A stretch of 64,000 bases of DNA from Sipunculus nudus (Eukaryota > Annelida > Sipuncula > Golfingiida > Sipunculidae): assembly GCA_026874595.1 (NCBI GenBank), contig CM049307.1, positions 44,947,678-45,011,677 on the forward strand. The letters run 5' to 3'. The translations under genes were made by a program, and so were the position numbers. Position 1 is the stretch's first letter. Each line of letters begins with the position of its first letter. The notes beneath the pieces are model-generated. The model saw only the letters and a list, made by a program, of their open reading frames with translations. It searched no databases and had not been told where the DNA came from. This document shows, one piece after another, positions 11,929 to 22,259 of the stretch.

Positions 11929-12295
11929 TGTCCCGTCCGTGACAATATGTCCTGTCCGTGACAATATTATAGACTGTTTTTTTCTTAATATTATGTGACT
12001 ATATTATTATGTACTCTAACATTCATGTACCACTCTTGTTAATTGAGCAGAAAACAAAAAATTATGTCAATAATATATTCACAGAAAAAATAATCAAAAC
12101 TTTTCGAAGTCAAACGTCACGGACAGGACAAATACTGTGATGACAATTAAACACAGCATGACAAAAGAAAGCTGTTAAATAAAATAATGGCATACATACT
12201 GGAGAGCCTTTACTCCCTCTGTCATGACAGAGTTAGAATAATAAGGAATTATGAATCAGCCAGAATTTTTATTTTTTATTTGTCCTGTCCGTGAC
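11929..12295. promoter_or_regulatory. Right subterminal motif cluster, four copies
   Basis: The reverse complement of GTCACGGAC(G/A)GGACA occurs at 11929-11943, 11948-11962 and 12281-12295. One copy at 12116-12130 is in the forward orientation, breaking the symmetry with the left cluster. Confidence 0.8.
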
Positions 12296-12455
12296 GTAAA
12301 ATTTGAATATTTTTTATTATTCACTGTATAATATGATTAAAAACTGCAAAAACTCTTGAAAAATGTACACTGTGTTCAAATTTAACATGTTTTCTTTCGA
12401 TCAGATAGAAAATTGAAATGATTCATATGAATTAATTTTCTAACTTTTGTGTCGC

Positions 12456-12474
12456 AAATACCGTGAAATGCCCC
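12456..12474 (-). repeat. Right terminal inverted repeat of the transposon
   Basis: AAATACCGTGAAATGCCCC, the exact inverse of 7719-7737, followed by the ATAA duplication. Confidence 0.95.
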
Positions 12475-12478
12475 ATAA

Positions 12479-13134
12479 AGTCATTTTATATTTACCTTTA
12501 TAACAAAGAATTGAGAAAAAATCATTGCAATATATATATATTTATGGCATAACATGTTCTTCTTATGCTTGTTTTTCATCCCTTGCGTGTCATTCCTCTA
12601 ATTGATATTTACCTGGAACTAATATGTAGTCAAATTATGACTCAGGAGAAACCTTGAATCAGAATATGTAACCTAGATCTATAGCCAGAAGCAATAGGTT
12701 ACACCAGGAACCTGTAACCTTCCACTGGAATATGTAACTATTACGTACAGTACCCACTGACAGAGATGCAATCATCTGTTGCATCGCTGGCCCACCAAAG
12801 GGTTAAGTGGGATTATAGCATAAAACGCTCAGTTACTCTTAGAAAGGAAACTGAATAAAGATTTTCCTATGGTTGTAACATGTTCACATTATGTTGTATG
12901 TTGAAAGGCCTGTAATCAAAAATAACCTGGAAAGCATGAAGCACCTGTAACTTTAATAACTGATGTATTTGTCCAGAGAGGGCTGAAGCATAAACAGCAC
13001 TGTAGACATCTTGCATTTGGCACAGTCCTGTATAATGCATCAGGTCTGTAAACTGTTGTATACATTTTTTTCACTTCCTGGGTGCAATTTGTGGTCTGAA
13101 TAGGACAGTGATGTTTTTCAGTGGTCAAATAATC
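12479..13134. other. Non-coding part of segmental copy 1
   Basis: Collinear with 60018-60035, 61165-61730 and 63620-63690. The open frame on the minus strand at 12916-13170 is not preserved in the second copy, so I call no gene. Confidence 0.5.
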
Positions 13135-13945
13135 AATACACATAGGTGTACTGAACATAAAAGAGGCCAAATAACCTATAAAGCATGATGAATTAACATG
13201 AAATCTTTCCTATAAAATAAACCTGGACCTGCCAAAATATGGCCTTGACACCATTTGCTTACTCCTGTAAACAAGTGTACAAATAGTAGACAGGGCGGCA
13301 TTACAGGTGTCAACATAAACACAGCACATGGGGCCATGGGCATCGCAGATCCACTACACATGTCAATCAGGAGATGCCCTGACTGACTTGGCCCAAAAAA
13401 TGAAATACATGTTCTTGCAAGCCGAAACTATGCATTGATGCTCACAACTGGATCTCCAGTCACGCGGCCTTGTTATGGTAAACAGACACAAGTGGACTGT
13501 GGTTACCAACACACAGAGCCATAACAAGGTGTTAAACTGCTGTATGCGAGGTACTGAGACTGTCTGCTGGTATAGTTCTGCTTGGAATCATGTATAAAGC
13601 ATACCTGAACTGAAAGAGTGAAGGAATAGGTATAAATTAATACTGCGCCTGACTATGCCCCTTTAATCAGTGAAAATATGTTGAATTGCACAGTTGAGTA
13701 TGGAGTGTTATAATCATAGTTAACTGCAGGGGCAATCTATATATGGACTCCACATGGCACCAGTCCCTTAAAAAAGCAATTGAAGAGTCCATTCTTATGG
13801 GCTAGATGAACAGCTGGAATGTGTACCACAATGTCAACAGGTACTGGTATCTGTATTGGTCAAAGGTGAAGTTGTTAGCTCATGTTCGATGTTCTCCTAA
13901 TATTGCCCATAGTCGAAAATCACTGTTAAAATGAAGGCCTTGAAG

Positions 13946-14486
13946 CAGGGTTGGGCAAAACCTGGGTTTTAAGCATAAAACCAAGCCCTGTGGGTTTTAC
14001 TGGGTAAACCTGGGTTTTATGGGTTTTACGGGTTTTATGGGCAATATAGTCTCAAATGGCAACTGTCTGAACTCAAAATTTCTTATACCAGCTTGGGAAA
14101 TACTGTGATCAGTAAGCTTCTTTGCTTTAAAATATATATAACTATATAAATATATATAATATATTTCTATATTATAATATATTAATATATTATTGGTGAT
14201 ATATAGCAGTTATAATGATAATAAAAAAATCAGGAGTCTTTAACTTTAAGATGGTGCATGACACAATTGCTTGCTTGTGTGCTTCTTCATTAATATCTGT
14301 CTGTGATGTTGCTCATCTATTGGTATTAAACTTATTTCATGGACAATCATTGTAGTTTTACCTCTTTACTTGATTATATGCATTTTATGCAGCGATTCTG
14401 AGATTGAAAAGAATGCCTCTAAAAAGCCCAAATCATATTGCCAATTAAAACCCGCATGTTGGTTTTAAGGCTTATTGCCCGCCCTG
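13946..14486. mobile_element. Short non-autonomous element, hAT-like ends
   Basis: The left end is CAGGGTTGGGCAAAACC. The inverse of the right end (14469-14486) reads CAGGGCGGGCAATAAGCC, an imperfect inverted repeat of the CAGGG type seen in hAT elements. The interior is AT-rich with repeated GGGTTTTA, and there is no open frame. GCCTTGAAG flanks the left end (13937-13945) and recurs at 14527-14535, 40 bases beyond the right TIR. This block is absent from segmental copy 2. Confidence 0.5.
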
Positions 14487-14689
14487 GCTTACCCGCCTGG
14501 TTATTAGAATATTACCGACCAATCTTGCCTTGAAGCTATGTTCGAGAAACATTAAAAGAAAAAACAGAGGGCAGATAGTGGAGTACCAATATAATATCAT
14601 CCACTCTGAATGCATGAGTTCATGATATTGTTGGTAAATCAGCCTTGCCCTATAACTTATAAGTATTACGCGGCAATCCACGTGCAATA

Positions 14690-15430
14690 TGGCAGCCAAC
14701 ATTCATGACGTGTCGTCTGCTCCAGGACAGGTAATTTAAATGCAACACAATTGTTACACTTAAAGATCATAGAATGCGTGTAAAACTGAGATTAAAATCT
14801 GTTCAACTAACCGTTACATTCTCACTCTGACCAACTACCATACCTCGTACTGGTTTGCAGAAGCAATTTCACAACTCGCTCTCAGACTTTTTCCCCCCGA
14901 GTCTTCTGCAAAATACACATGGTAGTTACACATCCAGACACTAGATGGCGACGTGCTCAGTCAACAACCACTCGGAACTCCTCGGCCGAATTCGTATTTT
15001 AAATCTCGAGTCTTTGGTCATCCCTTCACCCGGCCGACATCTATGATCCCTTACATGGTTTCTGTTAATTATTATCTCAGGAATTACTACAGCCTTCAGT
15101 AATATTATTTTCCAGCAATATATTGATTAAGTGACGGCTTTTTTGAGCTGCATGTGGCATATTATTTTTAAAAAAAGCTGCAGGTCTAAATGGTATTTTC
15201 ATTTTTTCCCCAAGATACTTATACCTAAAGCAACTTAATTTATTTTCATATTATTAATAACAATATCGTATTGAAATAGGGAGAGTTAATGGGTATGAAT
15301 TATTTAAACTTGCTTTTAATGGTGTTTTAAGGAACTCCGTATCTGGCCAATCACAAAATATGTAACGTGTTTCGTGTATAGGCCTACATATAATTATCAA
15401 ATAACTCAAGCACAGCTGCAGCAATAAACC
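14690..15430. other. Non-coding remainder of segmental copy 1
   Basis: Collinear with 63705-64000, with about 430 extra bases around 14830-15280 that copy 2 lacks. No gene was recognised. Confidence 0.5.
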
Positions 15431-16400
15431 TCATATTTTACAGGATAATTGAATTAATATCTGAGGAATTGCTGCAGGTGGACTGCTTGTATTTAAGTAC
15501 GTCCTACAGACCGAATTTTCAATGTTTCAATGGATCAGTGATAAAATTAACAATACGCCTTTTTTTTATTATGCTAATCTATTCCGTATAAAATAAGATG
15601 TGAAGAGTAAGAATTAAACTGAACCTGTCTTTATCGAAATTTAGATTTTATGATTTCATTTTATTGTATTAATTATGTAACGACTTCACCAAACATTGCA
15701 AGAACATCTGCAACTTATGGGTATGCAAATATATACATATATAGCAAACGAAGACCAGGTCCTTGGCAAGGTTTTAAAATAATTTGTACTATTCAAATTT
15801 CCCAAAATAATTCTTAAAGGTATGGAGAATGTACTAAATTTGTGTTGATCATACACACAATTTCAAGAATTTGAGAATTTTTTTATTGTAATTTCAAAAA
15901 GAGCATGCAAAATTCCTACTTTTGTGTCTCATCAGACATGAAACTGCTCCTGTTCAGTTGTGTTATGTGGTTCCGTAGCAGTGGCGTCAATTTTTTTTCA
16001 AGGTGGGGGGATGACTTGCAACTTTTTTTCACACACACACATATATATATATATATGTGTGTGTGTGTATGTGTGTGTGTGGTTTTGGACATTTGAACTT
16101 TGTTACGTTTGAGGATGGATTTTTTACCGTGAACGGCTCTTACGCAGCCCCACAGGGGTTATACTCGCACTCGCATTCGTACTCGCACTATGTTATTTAT
16201 CGATTTGGAGAAATCTACTTCACTTCGTTTTGAGCTAAGTATTCTGTTTATATTAATACGGTTGTCTCACTTGGAAAGATTTTTTATGTAATTTTAAACT
16301 TTTTGTATTCTTGTATATATTTTATAAAACAATATGATTATTATAAATTTTATACTATCGTTTAACGAGTCTGTCTTCAGTTGAGTTGGTTGCGTGTGGA
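15430..16400. other. AT-rich intergenic DNA with CA/TA/TG microsatellite
   Basis: The only structured part is 16031-16080, where (CA)n passes through (TA)n into (TG)n, forming a self-complementary microsatellite. The short plus-strand frame over it is an artefact. Confidence 0.6.
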
Positions 16401-16439
16401 ACCCGGAAGAAAGCTTAGTTACACGCAGCAGTTGCAAGT

Positions 16440-16515
16440 GAAGCAGGCTTTACTGGCTGAGGGGCAAAACGTCTGACTTGTTTTCCAGCGCTCACAGGTT
16501 CGATTTCTCGATCGG
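16440..16515 (+). repeat. tRNA-like SINE head (copy in unit A)
   Basis: GGCTGAGGGGCAAAACG resembles a Pol III A box, and 46 bases later CACAGGTTCGATTTC is a B box (GGTTCGA core). The matching place in unit B (30400-30475) has a sharper B box, GGTTCGATTCC. The acceptor stem is not paired, so this is a tRNA-derived repeat rather than a tRNA gene. Confidence 0.45.
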
Positions 16516-16619
16516 GCGGAATTTGTTTCCTCCTTGAAACAAGCACTTAAGCAACCCAGACTTTAAGAATGGCTTATAACAAGACTTCCATCCAATCCGG
16601 AGAATAAAACAACTGGAAA

Positions 16620-17300
16620 AAAAGGAGTAAAAGTAGCAGTGCACACGTAAACTTGTCTAACCATCTGCAGTTGGTTGATATGACCAATTTCTGACCTGAT
16701 TTAATCAATTTATGAATGATAGATTAATCAAGATATTGGTAAAACAGACCAAACTAGTTATTTAGTATGTAACCAATCTAGATTCGTTAAAGATTCAACC
16801 AAAAAAGATTGGTTGCTGGACTAACAGATTATAGTTGGACACATATCTACCAACTAAACTGGTTAAAAACATCAATATATAGGTCATGTAATCCAATCTG
16901 TTTGAAATATATATTTGTGTATATCACAAATAAACAAATCCAAAGCGGTGCTCATGCAAACACAATATGATTTATGTTTACCTGTGCGCAATTTTTCAAT
17001 ATAAAATAATTAGGATAAATCATCTTGTTAAATAATAATTGAATTTGCTTGAAATCAACCGAGGGCATTATTTACTTGATCGTTGATTTTGTTAAGATCA
17101 TTTATTTTGTTTTAATGTCTCTTTCAAACTGCTGTTAAATGTTTGCTCAAAAATCGCTATTTTTTAAAACCTTTTAAAAAACACAATTTTGAATAAATGT
17201 TTCTTGAGAATTTTTAATATTACAATATTCATCTGTTTTACAAGACACATTTAACAACTCCAAAGTTGATGCAAAATATGTAAAATAATATATAGCAGAA
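16620..17300. other. Palindrome-rich TTGGTT/AACCAA sequence and AT-rich flank, unit A
   Basis: 16650-16890 repeats short TTGGT..ACCAA palindromes and is collinear with 30610-30850 in unit B. The remainder up to the satellite is AT-rich and shared with 30890-31250. Confidence 0.5.
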
Positions 17301-17389
17301 TATCTTGTCTCATTTCAGGATATAACTGATGAGGAAACGTAAACCAGCTCTGGCGAAGTTATTCTCGGCGAGTATTGGTATATAGTATC

Positions 17390-17720
17390 TTTTCCCAATT
17401 TTAAACATATCCATATGCGTATTGATATATTGACCCATCCCAATTTTAACGTATCCGTTCGTATTGATATATTAACCGTTTTTAATTTTAAGTGTATATA
17501 TTGGCCCTGATTTATTGACCAAACCAAATTTTTAACTGATCCGTGCTATTGATATATTTAACCATCCGAATTTTAAGTGCATACGTGCGTATCGATATAT
17601 TGACCGATCAAAATTTCAAGTGTGTCCTTGCGCATTGATATATTGACCCATTCGAATTTTAAGTGTATCCGTTTGTATCAAAATATTGACAATCCCAAAT
17701 TTAAGTGTATCGATGACAGA
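17390..17720. repeat. ~43-bp satellite, unit A, main block
   Basis: About eight units of the pattern GATATATTGACCCATCCC..AATTTTAAGTGTATCCGTGCGTATT. The same satellite continues at 19140-19260 and forms the array at 31300-31740 behind gene B. Some units keep a minus-strand open frame only because the unit is repetitive. Confidence 0.85.
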
Positions 17721-19077
17721 GTAGGGGTGATGTGATACTCTGAAGTAGGACAATACTGAATCTTTGGTGTAAATCGACAACTCGTGTTGGTAAACCTGAA
17801 AGAAAAAGATATGCTTTATTGCTTATATTTCTGTTCAAGATTTTTACATTTCAGTTTATTTCTGAAATATTTCTATCATTAGCTCCAAATGCATGTTCAA
17901 AATGTCTTAAAAAAGCATATAACATGGAATAACTGTAAGGTAACTGCAGAAATATAAACATTCCTTCAAACTAAGTTTTTTTTCCAAGCTATCTCAATAT
18001 TCTGGAATTGTCTTTCACATAAATATATGAAATGTGTATTTGAAACCTCAAAATTTATGATCTATCAGTATTCCTTTTGATAGTGAGAAGTGTTTTTTTT
18101 TTCAGTTATGAAAAAATATGTGAGCCAAGAAATCCTCTTATTCTTCAGGACCACTGAATATATATAAAAAATTGTACAAAATATATCGCCTATTTTAAAG
18201 ACGTTATAAACGTTAATGCTATTGCTGTGGCTAGATGTGTTTCAATGATCATCAAGCCCAGAATTTTTAAAGAATGTAATTCTTGATCAAGATTCAAACA
18301 TAGGAGCGAACGGAAGTCACTTTGACCTTTCAAATCTTGGTACATGAAATCTGATTGGTCATGAGTTCTGTTCATAACTGAGGCTGTCCTACTTCACCCT
18401 TGTCCCCTTAGCTGCATTCGGCTATCACTCTCCAGCTGTCGGATACCGAGTAACTTCTCTCTCGCTCTTTTCAGCACTGTTACAACACAGGGTCGAGACG
18501 AAGTCATGTGTCTGTTACTGGAAGCCATCTATATGGCTCAGAATACGGCTCCCCCAGACTGACTGTCCGTACTTACTGACGCTACGGCCCCATATTGATC
18601 ACCGGAGAAAAGTAGATCAGCCCGTCCGGCTGTCCGCAGTTACCCACAGGTACCTCCTCACACTCAAAACGGCTGCCAACTTTCTGCGATTCTCTCTCGA
18701 TCACGGTCCGCTATCCAGAATGTACTGGTTCCTTACGTTACAAGTCCTGTCTGATTCCTTTGCCAATTAGCAGCTCAATCCACTTGCTCCGCTGTCACAA
18801 ACATAAAAAATACAGTGGACATGCCTCCAGGAAAAAACTACCCTGACTTACAAAGACTAGGCAGCGCCAGCTAAACACCGTTGCTAATAGACAATGTTAC
18901 CACTCGAAAAAAAAAATTAATATAAAAGGCGCCAGCGTTCTACCGAGGTCACTAAATCTCTCCGTGATGTAGATATCAAATAGACCAGCCGCTACTTCTT
19001 ACTGACCTTTCCATGCCAATGGCTAAACATGAACTACGTAAGAAAAATATTATCTGCAAAACAATAAGGCTCTCTAT

Positions 19078-19128
<51 letters not shown>

Positions 19129-19139
19129 CACAGTCCTCT
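17721..19139. other. Insertion splitting the satellite of unit A
   Basis: About 1.4 kb with no counterpart in unit B. It begins near GGGTGATG, includes a less AT-rich stretch at 18380-18900 and ends at a long (AT)n run (19081-19128). No open frame or clear TIR was found; a 10-bp inverted match (GAAGTAGGAC at 17742 against GTCCTACTTC near 18387) is the only hint of structure. Confidence 0.45.
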
Positions 19140-19260
19140 GGTGACATTCATATATTGACCAATCCCAATTATGAGTGTATCCGTGCGTTTTATATATTGA
19201 CTCAACCCAAATTAAAGTGTATCTGTGCGTTTTGATATATTGACCTTTCATAATCCCATG
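19140..19260. repeat. ~43-bp satellite, unit A, short block
   Basis: Three units ending 167 bases past the stop codon of sulfotransferase A on its downstream side. Confidence 0.8.
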
Positions 19261-19426
19261 CAATCTTCTAAGAGAACAAAAAAAAAATTAAAAAAAAATA
19301 AAAATCCAAAAGTTTCGTGCAAATCCTTGAAAGCAGGAGAGCTTTAGCTTACACTGAAATTCTTAAGGATAAAACAGTACCTTAACTCAAGCATATTCAT
19401 TTTAACACCCTCTTGTGATTTGAAAC

Positions 19427-21237
19427 CTATTCCAAATAGTTCTTATACCCGAACAGTTCCATGTCAAAGGCAAGAATTTTTTCGAGTTTTGCCTTAGTTT
19501 CCTCAGGCAGATTGTTGAAAGCGTCGAGTTTGAGCGATTTTCTTCGATCTTTCATAACTTTTAGATAAGTCTCCAGATCTCCGGCACTTGCAAGTTGCTG
19601 ATCAATCACCCCTTGGCAGAAACTCTCCCATATTTTTGGTGAAAATAGATTGTTAAGAACGTCCGAGGGGAGTGCCGGCATCTGAGCTGATGGATCAACT
19701 ACACCACCATTTATCCATGTCCGCCAGTTTTTCTCCATTATAATTTCTGGACTCGCACATATATTGTTGACTTGGTTGTTTTTCCCATGAAACCGACAAA
19801 TGGCTTCAAACATCCACTTACTTTTCAAGGTGTCATTTGATAACGGTGTAACATTTTTTTTGGTCGAAAGATATGCAAAGTCAGCTGTAGCAGTTTCTAA
19901 CTTGACAATGATGTCATAATTAATTCCACAAACGTTACATAGGTTATAGTATGGGAGGAAATGGGGATCAGATAGTCTATCCCTTTCCAGGAGGTCTATT
20001 AAATACAGAACAAACTCAGCAAAGGTCACATTGTGACCACATCTAAGGGAAATAGGGTCTGCTCCTTGTCGATATCTTTGAATTATTTTCTGACCAATTC
20101 CCACATAACGAAAATCTGGTCTTGTAAATTTGTCAGTGTACCCTGACCACAGCCTGTCGTAAGGGTGGCGAACTGATGTTACTTTAAGATAATTCTTCAG
20201 GATTGACTCCCTTTCCTCTTTTGTGTACTTCCATAATAGTTTACCTTTATCATCCAGACATGTTTGTCTCCAGAAAATCGATCCCGCCTTCGGGATGATG
20301 CAGAAAAGAAGGTTCTTTCTTTCATCAATAAAATATGTCCAGTTTTTTGACGGACGTTTTATAGTGTAGTAGTTGTTAATTGTTTTACATACATTTTGTA
20401 TCCTGCTGAGTCGCTCTTTGTGTAGCTCGTAAGTACCGTAAGAAATTCCCTATTAAAACAAAGAGTATTTAAAGCTATATACGAAAGGAAAGTTTATTCT
20501 TTATTTCCTACATTTCAAAATTCAAGGCAACCATTTAAAATACTAGTAACAACAGAATATCTATTATAGTAGCCCCTTGCTTAATGTTTCACCAGGGTTT
20601 TTGGTTTCAGTTGAGCTATTTGTGCATACACTTTAACTAAAACCCGAATAAAGTAACCAATTCATTATATTTATACATTTAATAAATTTATATTAATTAT
20701 TTATAGTATCTGTATTTATAGCATATAATTTATTATTATTTTGTTTATTTTTAATTGTATTTTTACATTTGTATTATAATCAATATTATATCGGACGTAA
20801 ATCATCCGTTGTATCCAGCATATTATGTTATCCTATACTTAATTCTATGTTCGAAGATAAATTGTCATTGGTGGTATACGGTTTATGGAAAAGTTGATTG
20901 AATGAAGACAATAACTAAATGTTTGGGACCAGTCATGGAAACAACCTATTATACCAATGGTACGGTTAAATGTGTTTGTTATACGAAGTCCTTAAAAATA
21001 CCAATTTCTTTCATAGTTCATGGAGCAAATTTATTGAAATTTAACCAGCCATTTTTATTTTACATACCTCAGAGCTGGTATTTTCCATTTGGCCCAGAGT
21101 TATAACTCTCACTCTGGATAACTGCCCAAATCTCTGGTGGGAAATCCATACGAGAGCTGGACAAATTGCGATGAACAAAAATGTTTTGAGACAGGATCTA
21201 AATTTCAGCGACCTGGGCACAGCTTTTTTTATATATT
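19427..21237 (-). CDS. Carbohydrate sulfotransferase A (Golgi type II membrane protein), two visible exons, intact
   Basis: Transfers sulfate from PAPS to a glycan in the Golgi lumen (Sulfotransfer_2 family, CHST8-14-like). Exon 21068-21237 encodes a short cytoplasmic tail and one membrane anchor (TFLFIAICPALVWI) and ends in donor GTATGT. Exon 19427-20449 follows in phase 0 and encodes 340 residues to the stop. In that exon the 5'-phosphosulfate loop is CIIPKAGSIFW (residues 50-60) and the 3'-phosphate motif is VRHPYDRLWSGY (93-104), with the R-x7-S spacing. The C-terminus is the family-typical FDMELFGY. The acceptor TTTCAG before 21237 implies another upstream exon with the start codon, which I did not find; an in-frame ATG at 21262 would lie inside that acceptor. 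Close tandem paralogue of B. The 43-bp satellite lies just downstream. Confidence 0.85.
20450..21067 (-). other. Intron between anchor and catalytic exons of sulfotransferase A
   Basis: GTATGT donor at 21067 and a TTTTAATAG acceptor before 20449. It is alignable with 32844-33395 in gene B and lacks the 94-bp repeat found at other copies. Confidence 0.75.
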
Positions 21238-21262
21238 CTGAAACATATTCAATCAATAACAT

Positions 21263-22230
21263 GAATGTTACATAATATTCACATCTATATCCAAATATTA
21301 TCAGTACAATATTCAGCGGTTACATCTGTCCAAGAAATAAAAGGTTTATTGCTGTTTGTATGTCCTTTAAACAACCAGGACAGGCAAGACATCGGGTTTA
21401 CAAAAGCTATACATGTAGCAAGGTTTACACAAGTTATACCTTTCTAGAGCATTTTACGAATTTATAATTTCGAGTGATAAAATTTAAGTTCTTGAATTCA
21501 GAAATGGGCGAATACTAAACTCATGGGCATTGTTTTATTTTTCTTCTCGTTGTCGCCCTTTAGTAGGCTTGTAAAGACTGATGAATTAAACACTATGCAA
21601 GTGTACAACATAGGAAATAACATGAAAATGTAAAAAGGCATGGCCACCATATTGAACCCAATTGTGTAAATAACATTGTCCAAGTACACAACATAAGCAG
21701 TAATATACAAATATGAAAGGCAGAACAACCATGTTTTACGAAGTTGTCTTGTAACCGGTCTAAGACGCCAGCCAATTGATCTAACCACGAACTCTGACCT
21801 GAATCGCGTATTCATTCGATGAATAATCATCAGAAGAGCAGTTGCGACCAGCCGATAATGTTACCGTTGAAAACATAAACAGTGCATAAGAGGTGCAAAA
21901 TTTGGGCGACTCTCCCAAACAGAACACCTGTAGTCTGGACCAGTACGGCAGTAATCGTGTCAGCATGTTTTCTTTCCGGGATATTTTTGTTTCAGAGGAG
22001 ACAGTATAAAAAGTTCTAGGATAAAATTTGCAGGAGCAATTCCGCCTATACTGCCGAGTAAACAGTAATGTCTTACATTGCAATAATTCGTATGAGACAA
22101 ATAATCCCAAACATGGCAAAACTCTTCCCGGTGTTTTTGATATATTCATCACTGGAGGAAAGAAATAAAGCAATTCAAACTGCTGACGTAAGCCAATGAC
22201 ACGTCATAGGCGATCGACCTTTGTGACATC
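21263..22230. other. 5' flank of sulfotransferase A
   Basis: Collinear with 33590-34450 in unit B, but the open frames here (for example minus 21498-21830 and 21781-22173) are broken in unit B, so they are not treated as genes. The missing first exon of gene A should lie in or beyond this stretch. Confidence 0.5.
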
Positions 22231-22234
22231 TCTG

Positions 22235-22257
22235 TGACGTCACTTTTGTCTTATAAA
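22235..22257 (+). promoter_or_regulatory. Candidate promoter: CRE plus TATA, unit A
   Basis: TGACGTCA at 22235-22242 followed after 8 bases by TTATAAA at 22251-22257. The arrangement recurs at 34462-34484 in unit B. Orientation suggests plus-strand transcription, but the CRE is palindromic and could serve the minus-strand sulfotransferase gene as well. Confidence 0.4.
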
Positions 22258-22259
22258 CA

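Larger units (their letters stand above)
7719..12474 (-). mobile_element. Complete DNA transposon with 19-bp TIRs, ATAA target duplication and intact transposase
   Basis: The left end 7719-7737 reads GGGGCATTTCACGGTATTT and the right end 12456-12474 is its exact reverse complement. The flanking bases are ATAA on both sides (7715-7718 and 12475-12478). The paralogous site at 60014-60017 has a single ATAA with no element, so both ends are confirmed by an empty site. The element is 4,756 bp and holds one large minus-strand ORF (9091-11289) plus motif clusters near both ends. A 4-bp duplication and a DDE/D core with a following DGIGG motif recall Sola-type elements, but that superfamily placement is inference. 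Intact TIRs and ORF suggest a fairly recent insertion. Confidence 0.9.
7447..15420. repeat. Segmental duplication, copy 1 (partner 59763-64000)
   Basis: Collinear matches link this block with the right end of the window: 7447-7718 with 59763-60013, 12475-13130 with 60014-60035 and 61165-61730 then 63620-63690, 14690-14820 with 63705-63835, and 15284-15420 with 63870-64000. Shared stretches include TCATCCCTTGCGTGTCATTC and CTGGCCAATCACAAAA. The two copies differ by insertions: the transposon at 7719-12474 and about 1.55 kb at 13135-14690 are only in this copy. Confidence 0.85.

Noticed and set aside
13960-14045. Telomere-like GGGTTTTA repeats
   Set aside because: Only a few irregular units within an element with inverted ends; not a telomeric array.
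16022-16096. Frame over HTHTHIYIYM..CVCVCV
   Set aside because: Translation of a CA/TA/TG microsatellite.
21498-22173. Overlapping minus-strand frames upstream of sulfotransferase A
   Set aside because: The collinear region in unit B (33790-34390) breaks these frames, so they are not conserved.
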